Assembly: GCF_028640845.1 (NCBI RefSeq)
Contig: NC_080540.1
Coordinates: 157,688,438 to 157,752,437, forward strand
Reading direction: 5' to 3'
Length of the DNA stretch: 64,000 nt
Source: Ahaetulla prasina
Lineage: Eukaryota; Chordata; Lepidosauria; Squamata; Colubridae
The notes under the pieces are model-generated. The model saw nothing but the letters and a program-made list of their open reading frames with translations, made no database searches and had not been told where the DNA came from. Both the position numbers and the translations under genes were made by a program. Shown one piece after another: positions 12,401 to 24,400 of this stretch (positions are counted from its first letter, which is position 1; each line of letters opens with the position of its first letter).

Positions 12401-15400
12401 AGAGTAAGCAGGTTTGTGAAATATCACAATCGTTTGTAATACCTTTATAGCAAGAGTAACAGTATGATAATTTTTTTTTCCTTTTCAGCAGTGGTACATT
12501 TTTCAAACTGCCTTCAACTCTGAAAAAACTAAACAATACTGTAATGTGGTCTATCTCCAGCTAGTAAATCTGATTTCAAACACATGTTAATTTGTAAAGC
12601 AGATGTGCATTTGTTTTGCAGTATGTCAGTATTGTTTGGTCTTACTAAAAGCTCTGTATACATCCAGAAATACTGCCTAGCTGTGTTGCTAATGTAAATT
12701 CATTGGTTACCTAAACTCTCCAGCAAAGTTACTTGATCGTATCTTAAATCAGTTCAGTAATGTTCCTTAACACTTGGCATTAAATGATGGCTGGATGCAC
12801 ATATGGAGAACAGCAGGCATGTGAGCAAGTTGTGTCTTTGGCATCTTTTGATATGTTCTATAAAATAATATTTATGATGATAACCATAATTATAGTTTCT
12901 CTACAGCTCAGGGTCTTTTTTTCTTTCTTTCTGCACAGATGACACAGTTTTGTATCTTGTAATTAATTCCTCTCTTGATCCTTAGAAATTAAAGCATGGT
13001 ATGGGACTGGTTTATTTGTTGGGACCCCCTCCCCCTCCAAACACTTCTACCCATCCCATTAGATCTGGTAGGAGACATGGTTCCTGCCACTTAAGGATTG
13101 TCATCTTGGGAACCCAGGAAATGAGCTTTTTCTGTCATGGCACCCACCCTTTGGAACATCCTTCTTCCAGAGATTAGATAGCCCTGACTCTGCTGGCCTT
13201 TCACAAGGGCCTGAAGACATGACTGTGTGCCCAGGCATGGGGGTCAGTTTGTCAGAGTCCACGTGATGTGGTTATTTTAATAGCTGTTTATTGGTTTTTT
13301 ACCTTGGTTGACAATTACTTATTTTATTTTGTTATTGGTTTTATTTTCTAACGGTTCTTAATCACCCAAGGTCATCACAGTGTGATTGGTAGCCATATAC
13401 ATTGTGGGTGGGAAAGCAAATTTAAAAATCATCTGGCGGATCTGGTTTTTTTCCATTCATTAATCTGAAATCACACTCTCCTGATTTGGGGGACCACTAG
13501 TAATCAGGTAGTAATTATTGCACTTCATTCCACCAAAGTTGGGGTTTCTCCTAATGAAAGAGGTCTAGCCGAACTAATTCACTAGACTCCACCCAATACA
13601 GTACACCATAATAGTCTTCCTTGTAAGAGATCAGACTTCTAGTATCTATAGCTAAGTATTTTCTACCCTATCTGGCATTGGCTTCTCCTGGTAAGAACTG
13701 AGTATGTGTAGGGTTTGGTTTTTCCTTGCACTGTAAAACATGTGCTGTACTCCAGTATGTAGATCTAGTGTATACTACGATGCCTACAGGAACCTGGCTT
13801 CAATGTTTACAAAACCTTCTAGGCTTTCTTTAAGATATATTGGGGAAAACACTTAATTTGTTGATGGAACATGTACTTTACATATAAAATGTCCTCTCTA
13901 CGCAACTCATTGTTCTGATCTGAAACTCTTAAGGGGAGAGCAGACCCTCAGTTACATGGAGTAATGTTCAGATTTAGTGCATGGTGACATATCTTTTGAT
14001 TTTAAAGAGCAGCCTCAACAATGACATAATTGCAAATGGGGAAGGTATTTTTTTTTAATAGGAACTATCAAATGCTGAGCAACAGAGGGAGTCTCTACCT
14101 TCATGTTGCGATATTCCCAGGACCAATAACCAAAGCTGACAGGAAAGGCTGTAGTTCCACATTAGGGTTAGTGCTGTGTGTATGGTCAGAATAAAAATAC
14201 AGATAGTCCACAACTGTTCATTTAGTGACCGTTCAAAATTACAATGGCACTGAAAAAAGTGATTTATGACCATTTTTCACACTTTCACAATTGCAGCATC
14301 CCCATAGCCATGTGATTAAAATTTGGACACTTGGCAACTGATTCATACTTATGACTGTTGCAGTGTCCTGGGGTGAAGGGATCACCTTTTCTGACTTTAT
14401 GACAAGCAAAGTCAATAGAGAAGTCAGATTCACTTAACAACCGTGATACTAAATTAACAACTGCAGTGATTCCCTTTCTTGGTGGCAAGAAAGATCATAA
14501 AATGAGGCAAAATTCACTTCACAAATGTTTCGCTCAGCAACAAAAATTCTGGGCTCAGTTGTGGTCGTAAGTCGAGGACTACCTGCATTACTCTTTTCAG
14601 ATGAATCAACCTACCTACCTTCCTTCCTTCCTTCCTTCCTTCCTTCCTTGTAAATTTTTATTGAAATGTTTACCAAAAAAAATAACACAAATTAATAAAG
14701 AGTATAAGCCATTAAGGAAGAAAAAAGAAAGAATCAAAAGAAATAGAAATAAATAAATATTAGCAGTAAATATAAGCACAATTACAAAGTTATCTCTTAC
14801 ACCATGTTTAAAAAAGAAAACTCTTTCTATTATCTTTTTTTATAACAATTGAAATCACTAATTATAAGTGCATTTTTCTCTTTTATGCAAAAAATCTGGT
14901 AGGGGTTTCCAGTCAATCATAAATGAGGATATTGTTTTTTTCTCTAATCAAAGTTCTATCATCCTCACCAACCGTTTCTCCATTGTGGGTTCCATGATTT
15001 TTTTTCTAGTTGCTTGTCCATTAGTTTTGAGTCTCTCCTTTCTCTCCCCAGGACAAAAGCCCTGGTATTAGAACTGCTGGCAGCTGTGTGTCTTGTGCGA
15101 GGCGGTCATGAGATCATTTTGGCTGCCTTTGAGAACTTCAAGGAGGTGAGATTGCTTTTATTATCTATTTGAAAACATAGGTATCAAACTCTGAAGATCC
15201 ACAGCAGTGGTGAAATCCAGATATTTTTACAACCGGTTCTGTTGGCGTGGCTTGGTGGGCATGGTATGGCTTGGTGGGCGTGGCAGGGGAAGGATACTGC
15301 AAAATCTTCATTCCCTCCCCACTCCTGGGGAAAGGATACTGCAAAATCTTCATTCCCTCCCCACTCCTGGGAAAAGGATATTGCAAAATCTTCATTCCCA

Positions 15401-18400
15401 CCCACTCAGGGCCCAGCCAGAGGTGGTATTTGATGGTTCTCCAAACTACTCAAAATTTCCGCTACCGGTTCTCCGAACTACTCAAAATTTCCGCTACCGG
15501 TTCTCAAAACTGCTCAGAATTTCTGCTACCGGTTCTCCAGAACCTGTCAGAACCTGCTGGATTTCACCCCTGATCCACAGGATTGTGGGTTTTGAAGTCC
15601 AACGCATCTGGAACACTAGATTGAGGAAGGGTATGCAAATCTAAGGAAGCAGATAGAAACAATGGTTAGATGGAAGGACTTTGGTCACAACCTAGAGACA
15701 GATGCATATCGGGGAGGGAGGAAAATAGAGAAAAACTGATGTGATGGATAGTGACCATTAACTTCTTTTATTTTGCCAAATGACAACCCAAGTCAAATCT
15801 ACTCAAGTGTCTAATATTACTTTGGGCAGAGTTTTTTTTATCAATGCAGCCTGCCCTGTCTTTTTGGTATTGCCTTGAGTCTCCCAGCAGAAATAAGCAG
15901 ATAACACAAACCTGAATCCATGATTTAGCCCGGCCTGCATGCCACCTTATTTTGTTTATATACTCATACAACTGCTGCTGCTCACTTGCAGTCAAGATCT
16001 TCTCCGGATAACTTTCTTAAGTGTCTCATTTTCAGAAGTTCAAGTCAGTGACTCTTAGCCACAGGATCTTTTCATCAGTAGCTTCTCAAAGAGCCTAATA
16101 TCTTTCTGAAAATATCTCTCTTGTGTGTTCTTTGAATGATTCTTGAAGGATTTTTATGCGGATCGTGTGTTTATTAGATGTTCGATTTGGCTGTCAATCC
16201 TCTCAAAATATTCAGAAGCTTAATCTAATAAAGAAGAGGCAAAAATGAATAAACCCTGAAGCGGTTGAAGGAAAACCAGCAGGCCCTCAAAGTGTAACTT
16301 GAAGGATGTTTCTGTGGGAATAATTCAAACACAGTACTTGCCCTCCTGTACCACCTGCCGATAACAAAACTCTCTTTCTCTGGGTATGTGACCAGAAAAA
16401 GAAATTACTCTGGGAGTGTGCATGAAAGTAACCACTGCACAGCTATGTGGAGGAGCACTTATGGAAATGTGTCAGCATCAATGGAATGAAATGTATTTGG
16501 CAGGCTCATCAGGACTACAACTTGTGTATGATCCGGGCGTGTTTTCTTTTCTTAGGTATGCAAAGAGCAGTATCGCTTTGAGAAACTGATGGAATATTTC
16601 CGTAATGAGGATAGCAATATTGACTTCATGGTAGGTAGTTAAAAAAAAATGTTAGAAAAAAATATATGCAAGAACACATTTGCTTTGGAATTGTGTATGC
16701 CAAGCTGCTCATTTGGCCCAATGATGAGGGGAAAAAAGTGACAGACTGGATGCGTTATTTATTTATTTGTTTATTTATTTGTCAAACACGTACAAGATAG
16801 CAGGTATGAATAGGAACATGGACATGAACAAAGGAAATGAATACAAATAAATGGGGATAGTAGAACAGGGACAGTAGGCACGCTGGTGCGCTTATGCACG
16901 CTCCCTGTCTTGATAATCAACCAATATACAGGTGGCCCTTGACTTAAAACCATTCGTTTAGCAACTGATCAATTTTTTTTTTTTTTTTAATAAAAAAGTT
17001 TTATTTTTACAATCATAACAAATAATTCATCCAATGTACAATTATATACAATTAGTCGGGCTTGCCCAGTCACCACCCCCCTTTTTGACTCTCTTCCCTC
17101 TTCTACCTTCTTCTGCCTTCTTTCCAAACCTTCCTCTCCTTCTCTTATCTACATCCTCTCCTCCCTCCACCCTACACTCCTTCTCCCTCTTCTACCCCTC
17201 TTCCTTCCTCTTCTCCTCTTTCCTACCTCCTACTCTCTCTTTTCTCCCTCCCCACCGTTCTAAAATGGTAACTGGGCAGACCCGACCCTACATTAATTAT
17301 ATTTATACATCTTCATTAATCCCTGTACATTCACCATCACTCCATCTCTAGCCTCAACCCCCCAATTCCCCTCCCCCATACCCCCCGCCCCCCACCCTGA
17401 CTTCCCAGAACAAAATGCAGGGTATCAAAACTAACAATCATAATCTAAAATAATTCCTAAATTATAATCTCTAGTCTCTCCACACTTAATCACACTCTCA
17501 ATTCCCCTCTCCTTCAGAAATATATCTAATACAAAATATTTCCTAAATTTACTCATATGCTATTCGATATAACTGATCAAACTTTTGATGCCCCTGCAAA
17601 AGTGACTCACAACTGATCCTCTCACTTACAACGTTGCGGTACTTCCACTCACATGATTGTGATTCTGGCAACCATCATCCAAGTACAATGAATGGTTGCA
17701 ATATCCTGCAGTCACGTGATCACCATTTGTGACTTCCCAAGCAAAGTCAATGGGGAAGGTTGCAAGTTGTGGTCACGCGATGTCTCACTTAATGACCACA
17801 CACCTTAATGATAAATTTTCTTATCCCTATTGTGGTTGTAAGTTGAGGACTAACTATATTCCATGGATAATGTAGGACTTTGGCTGTCCCCAACTATGCT
17901 TAACTTGCTATCATGGATTCACCCCTGCAAGAGACCATAAGTCAATGGTGGAGCATATGCTTGGATTCAGAAAGTCATTGGTCATTTTAGGCAAGGTTGG
18001 GAAAGGCTTCTATCAGTGAAAATGTAGGAGAAAGGAGTCTTTATCAACCCAAGGAACAATTTACTCTAAGGAATCTCTAAAGAACATGGATTAGATGGTC
18101 CCAGTGAATGAAGCCTGAAACTTCCTCTTCCCCCTTCTCCTTCTCCAGCATAAGATTAATCCATGGTTCTCTTCATGAAGGAAGAGAATCTATGGATGGA
18201 AGGATGGTGGGACTTACCTATCTGGAAATTATATTCTATAGCATGTGTTGCATTTTAAAAATTAAATTCTCTTCAGCTTTTTTTTTAAAGAGTTCTAGAA
18301 GCTAAAGGGGAATAAATAACTGAATCTATGTGTCACAATTCCAGCTGCCTTTTCTCTGCTTTATAGGTAGCCTGTATGCAATTCATCAACATTGTGGTCC

Positions 18401-21400
18401 ATTCAGTAGAGGACATGAACTTCCGAGTGCACTTACAATACGAGTTCACCAAGCTGGGTTTGGAAGAGTTCTTGCAGGTAACATTTTGTCCCATCACAAA
18501 GTAAACCTCAAGTAATATTAAAATTTGACAATATTTAATCTCTTTCCCACATAAAAGACTAGTGCTTGGAGAAAGATAATTAGGCACAACAAAATTAGAC
18601 CTATCACTTATATTGTGTGGTGTCTTCTTTCTGACCGCACTATTTTTACACATTGTTCACAGGAGAGACTGATTTGAATGTTGCACAATGTTTGCTTCAA
18701 GCAACCTTGCCTGGTTCTAGATGAAGGGCTCTTTACTATAACTCATATATTGTGGCTTAAATTTATGTGGTAAATGAAAATATGGGAAATGTCTCAAAGC
18801 TCTTCAAATGACTGCAAAGTAGAGAACTCTCTCTTAAAAAACAAAACTGTCGTTCTTTTGCTAGCATTTCTCCATAAAGAAGGATATTTACCTCAGTCTA
18901 CAAACCTGGTTCTTTGCATTTAACCAGTTGTGTACTATGAGTCCAGTTTCTAGAAGGAGGCAGGTTTTTTTTTAAAGATCTGCTTATAATGTGTATCTGT
19001 TAACTTTTTAATTTGAATTAAAATTAATTAATTAATTGTGGAAAAAGCAGCTGCAAGTAGATGGTCTCCTCAACATGGGCCGTGACAACTATAAATGCCA
19101 TTTTTGTTTTATCCTAGTCTTAGTGACAACCTTATTAGTTGCTTTATCTCCAGCTTCTCCTTCATACACAAGACCAGCAGCATCTTTTGCTATATATCTG
19201 GGCTTTTGTGTGCTTTCAAAATCTGCAAAATTTTCTTGATTCAAAGCAATAAGAGAAAAGTGTATGTTTTTTTTTCCCCAGTAAAGCCAAAGAATTTGAA
19301 AGAATACAATACGTGTTGTAAATAAAAATCGTGACAACTCACAAAGATTACTAGGTGCAAATAGAAATACACATTATTTCCATAGCAAGGAAGATAAAGC
19401 AGGAATGGTTAACTTGATTGCTTTATTTAAAGAGGAAAATATATTCTTATTTGAATATGACTTCTGGAATTTGTGCTTGACCTTGCTGGGAACCTGGTGG
19501 CATCCAGGAGAACCTCTAGGAGCCTCTGGCCTTTAAGACTGTTTCCTTCTCTCCAGCAGAAGTCAAGACACACAGAAAGTGAAAAGCTGCAAGTTCAAAT
19601 TCAGGCCTACCTGGACAATGTGTTTGATGTAGGTGGGTTGCTAGAAGATGCCGAGACCAAGAATGTGGCTTTGGAGAAAGTAGAAGAACTGGAAGAGCAC
19701 TTATCGCATGTAAGTTTACAGCCTTTTCTTTAGCATGGAGAAGCCTTATTGGATGGGCAGCTAATCCTGGAACCCATTTTGCCTATGGTCATGATGGCGA
19801 ACCTATGGCACGAGTGCCACAGGTGGCACGCAGAGCCCTCTCTGCGGGCATGCAAGCCGTTGGTCCAGCTCAGCTCCACTGTGCATGCGCGCGCACCTCC
19901 CATCAGTCAGCTGATTTTCAGGTCTGCTGCGCATGCGGGAAGGGCAGGGTGCATGCGGGAGACGAATGTGCGGGGGGGCAGGGGAGTTGCACGCGCATGC
20001 ACAGGGGGATCAAGGGTGGGGTCGTGCATGCATTGCATTATGGGTTATAAGTGCAGGGAGGCTTTCAGCACGCGACAACAAAAAGGCTAGCCATCACTGG
20101 CTAATGGGGACTATATAGTCTATTTTTAAAAATGCCCTTCTCCTTTGTTACTATTTACTCTTAATGTAAAGAGCATATGCACCAAAGACAAATTCCTTGT
20201 GTGTCTAATCACACTTGACCAATAAAGAATTCTATTCTATGCCATGCTATGCTATGCTATGCTATGCTATGCTATGCTATGCTATTCTATTCTATTCTAT
20301 TCTATTCTATTCTATTCTATTCTATTCTATTCTATTCTAAAGGAATATGTCATCAAACAAGGAAGTTCAATTCAGTTGCTAAACATTTATTTATTTGCTC
20401 TCTTTTAAGCTAGTGACAAGTTCACCAGCTCTTTACGATGAAAATAAGAATTTTCATTGTAAAGAGTCCAATAGCTGATCCACCTACTGTGTACTTTAAC
20501 TCAAGTACAGGTAGTCCTTGACTTACAACAGTTTATTTAGTGACTGTTCAAAGTTACAACGTCACTGAAAAAGTGACTTATAACCATTTCTCACATCTAC
20601 GACCATTGTAGCATCCCAATGGTCATATGATCAAAATTCAGATGCTTGGCAACTGATTCATATTTATGACAGTTGCAGAGTCTTGGGGGTCATGTCAACA
20701 CCTTTTGCAACCTGCTGACAAGCAAAGTCAGTGGGTAAGCCAGATCCACTTAACAACTGTGTGACTGACTTAACAACTGCAGTGATTCATTGAACAACCG
20801 TAGCCAAAAAAGGTCATAAAATGGGATAAAATTCACTTTTAAAATTCACTAACTATCTCACTTAGCAACAGAAATTTTGGACTCAGTTGTGTTTGTTAAG
20901 TCATGGGCTACTTGTAAGTGAGACAGATATTTTTCTAGCCCTTCCTGGAGATGCCAGGAATTAAATTAGGGAGTTTTTACATGGCATATAAAAGGTCCCA
21001 TGAATTCAGTTAATAGTCTGAGGTATAAAGTCTCCTGCCTGGGCATGCAAAGGGAAGCTAAAACGTGTTTTTAAACTATTTCAAAAACACTAATTGCTTG
21101 GTTTTTGCTAAAACACCCCTTGTGAAAGTCTCACTACCTCATTAATCGGAGTCTTTTTCCCAAGTGAGTTTTTGAAGATATAGTTATCGAACAATAAAAA
21201 CAGAGCTGTCTTGACTCAAAGGAAAGACCAATTGTTGATTGCTGTTCTGTGTTATTCAGTTGACAGAGAAGCTGCTGGATCTGGAGAATGAGAACATAAT
21301 GCGGGTAGCTGAGTTGGAGAAACAACTGTTACAGCGGGAAAAGGAATTGGAGATTGTCAAGGTACGTGGATCAAAAAATGGGAATTGAAGGTGCTCCCCA

Positions 21401-24400
21401 GAGCACGGAGGTGTGACTAATGGTGTTAGATTCGGGCAATAACGAGGCAGGAGACCAGGATAGTGACAACAGCTCTTTACTATATGGTGAACCCAGCAAC
21501 CGGGCTGGGGAAAAACCTCTCCTTATATACAGTTTAGCCGGCGGCTTCAACCAATCAGCAACGTGCTTGTTTCCCGCCGAAACGTTTAAAGATACATTAC
21601 ACTCCTTCCCTCCCAGAAAACACTTTACCAATATTTACATGATATTTACATATTATTTTTCAACGTAATCACGCAAATAGACTGGGCGTCTCCTGACTCT
21701 TTCGGACCTGCGCAATTCATTCCCTGGGAGTGGGTCGAGCTGAGCGGAGGGGCTGTTTGCTCCTCTCAGCTCCTCCTCTAGGCCATCCGGCCCTGGATTA
21801 TTTGCCGAGTCGTCCCTGCTTTTTTCTAATGGAACCTGTTGGCGTCGCTGGACCTCCTGGAACTCAGCTAAGTCCTGCGATTTCCCCGGGTTTGAGTCAG
21901 CTGTGGATTCAAACATTGTATAGTCAGGGCCTGTTTCGTCTAATTCGGGTTGTTCGGCTATGCGTTTCCTTAGTTGGTCTATGTGGCGCCTCCATACTCG
22001 GCCGTCTGTTATTTCTACCAAGTATGATTTTGGACCTGTTATGTTTAGGATTTTTCCTGCTACCCATGATGGGCCTTCACCATAGTTGTGTGCCCACACT
22101 CGGTCGCCTATGTCCATTCCTCTTGTTTTTTCGAGTCCCCCCTTGTAACCCTCCGGTGTATAGTTTGGATTTAAACGGTCTAGTGGGCACCTGAGCTTTC
22201 GGCCCATTAATAATTCTGCTGGGCTTCTGCCGGTTGTGACACAGGGGGTTCTATGTTGGACGGCCAGGAAAACATCGATTTTTGTTTGCCAGTCGCCTGG
22301 CTTGAGTCTGGACAATGCCTCTTTTGCGCTCCGGACGAAACGCTCTGCAAGGCCATTCGTCGCAGGGTGGAAAGGTGCTGAGAGGGCATGCCGGATGCCC
22401 TCTTCTGCCAAGTACTCCTCAAACTGGGTTGCCGTGAATTGCGGGCCGTTATCGGATACTAACGTGTCGGGCAACCCATGGGTTACAAATAGGTGCCGTA
22501 GGACTGAGATCACGGCCTCGGCTGTCATGGATCTCATGAGAATGATTTCCAGCCATTTGGAGTAGGCGTCGACTACTACCAGGAAGGTTTGGCCGTGGAA
22601 GGGGCCGGCAAAATCAATGTGGATTCTAGACCAGGGGCCTTGGGGTCTCTCCCATTCCCGAACCGGGGCCGTTGGGGGTAGCGGTCTGGACTCCTGGCAG
22701 GCCTGGCATCTCCCTACCCTTTCAGCAATTTCCGAGTCCATTAAGGGCCACCACACATAGCTTCTCGCTAGACCCTTCATCCTCACGATCCCTGGGTGAC
22801 CTTCATGAAGGAGATCCAACACCCTTTTCCTCAATCTCTCTGGGATCACCACTCGATCCCCCCATAGCAGGCATCCCCCTTGAGCCGAAAGTTCCCCTCG
22901 TTTCTTTACAAACTCTTTAAAACGCTCGCCCGGCGCAGCGGGCCACCCTCTTTGTACCCAACCAAGTACAGTTCTCAAAATAATGTCCCGGTATGACGCC
23001 CGAGCCACCTCCTTAGACATGACTGGGCCAGAGTCCAGAGAGTCGATTAACAGTATGGGCGTCCCCGGAGTGGGATCCTCGATCGCCCCTGGCAGTGGGC
23101 ATCTGCTTAACGCGTCCGCATGCCCCAACTCTTTCCCTGGCCGATGCCGCAGTTTATAGGAGTAGGCGGCTAAAAAGATAGTCCATCGGGTCAATCGGGG
23201 CGAAAGCGCCACAGGCGTTGGGCGGTCTCCAGCCAGTAACCCTAACAGTGGTCTGTGGTCTGTAACAATTTCAAAGTCTCTACCAAAAACGTATTCGTGA
23301 AACTTTTTTACCCCTGATACTATAGCTAGGGCTTCCTTATCCAGCTGACTATAGTTCCTCTCTGTCGAGGACATTGTTCTGGAGTAGAAGGCTATTGGGG
23401 CTTCTGTGCCATTTGGAAGCCTGTGGCTGAGCACAGCACCCACCCCGTAAGGGGATGCATCGCAAACTAATACCAATGGCATTGTGCTATGATACTGGAT
23501 CAGTAAGCTATCGCTCGAGAGTAGGTTTTTTACTGCTTCGAAAGCCCTCGCCTGCCTTTCCCCAAGACCAAACAGTATTCTTTCCCAGTAACTTATGTAG
23601 CGGCTCGGCAACGGTTGCCTTATTTTTCAAAAAGACCGCGTAAAAATTCACTAAACCCAGGAATGCCTGTAGCTCTGTTTTGTTTTTGGGCGCTGGAGCC
23701 TTTCTTATTGCCTTGACCTTGCTCTCAGTGGGGTGGATTCCTTCCTTGTCTATTCTGTAGCCCAAGAACTCTACGGATTCTACCCCTATTTGGCATTTGT
23801 TCACTTTAACCTTTAGACCGGCTGACCGGAAAATGCCCAAAACTTTCCTCAAACGCTCCCCCAATTCTTCTAAATTTTCGGCTGATACCAATACATCATC
23901 AAAATAGGGGACTACCCCCGGGAGCCCTTGCAGAAGTCGCTCCATTAAATTTTGAAATAGGCCAGGTGCCACACTCACCCCAAACTGTAACCGGGTACAC
24001 TTGAAAGCACCTCTGTGAGTCACAATTGTTTGGGCTTCGGCTGTGTTGGCGTCTACAGGCAGTTGTTGATAGGCCTGAGCCAAATCTAATTTGGCAAAAA
24101 CGTGCCCTTGCCCCAGCGAGTGCAGCAAATGTTGCACCACGGGGACCGGGTAAGCGCTTTTTTGCAAGGCCTTGTAGTCCGCGCAGATTCTAACTGACCC
24201 ATCTGGTTTCACTGGGGTGACGATTGGCGTCTCCCACTTAGCATGATCGACTGGCACCAGTATCCCCTGACTGATGAGCTTGTCTATCTCCCTGTCAATC
24301 TTGGGTTTAAGGGCAAAAGGGACCCTCCTTGCTTTTAACCGTATGGGGGCTACCTGGGGGTCTAAATTGAAGGAAATAGGGGTCCCCTTGTACTTGCCCA

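Noticed and set aside
19749..20118. Plus-strand frames of 61-113 codons
   Set aside because: They coincide with the GC-rich MITE at 19790 and have no recognisable protein.
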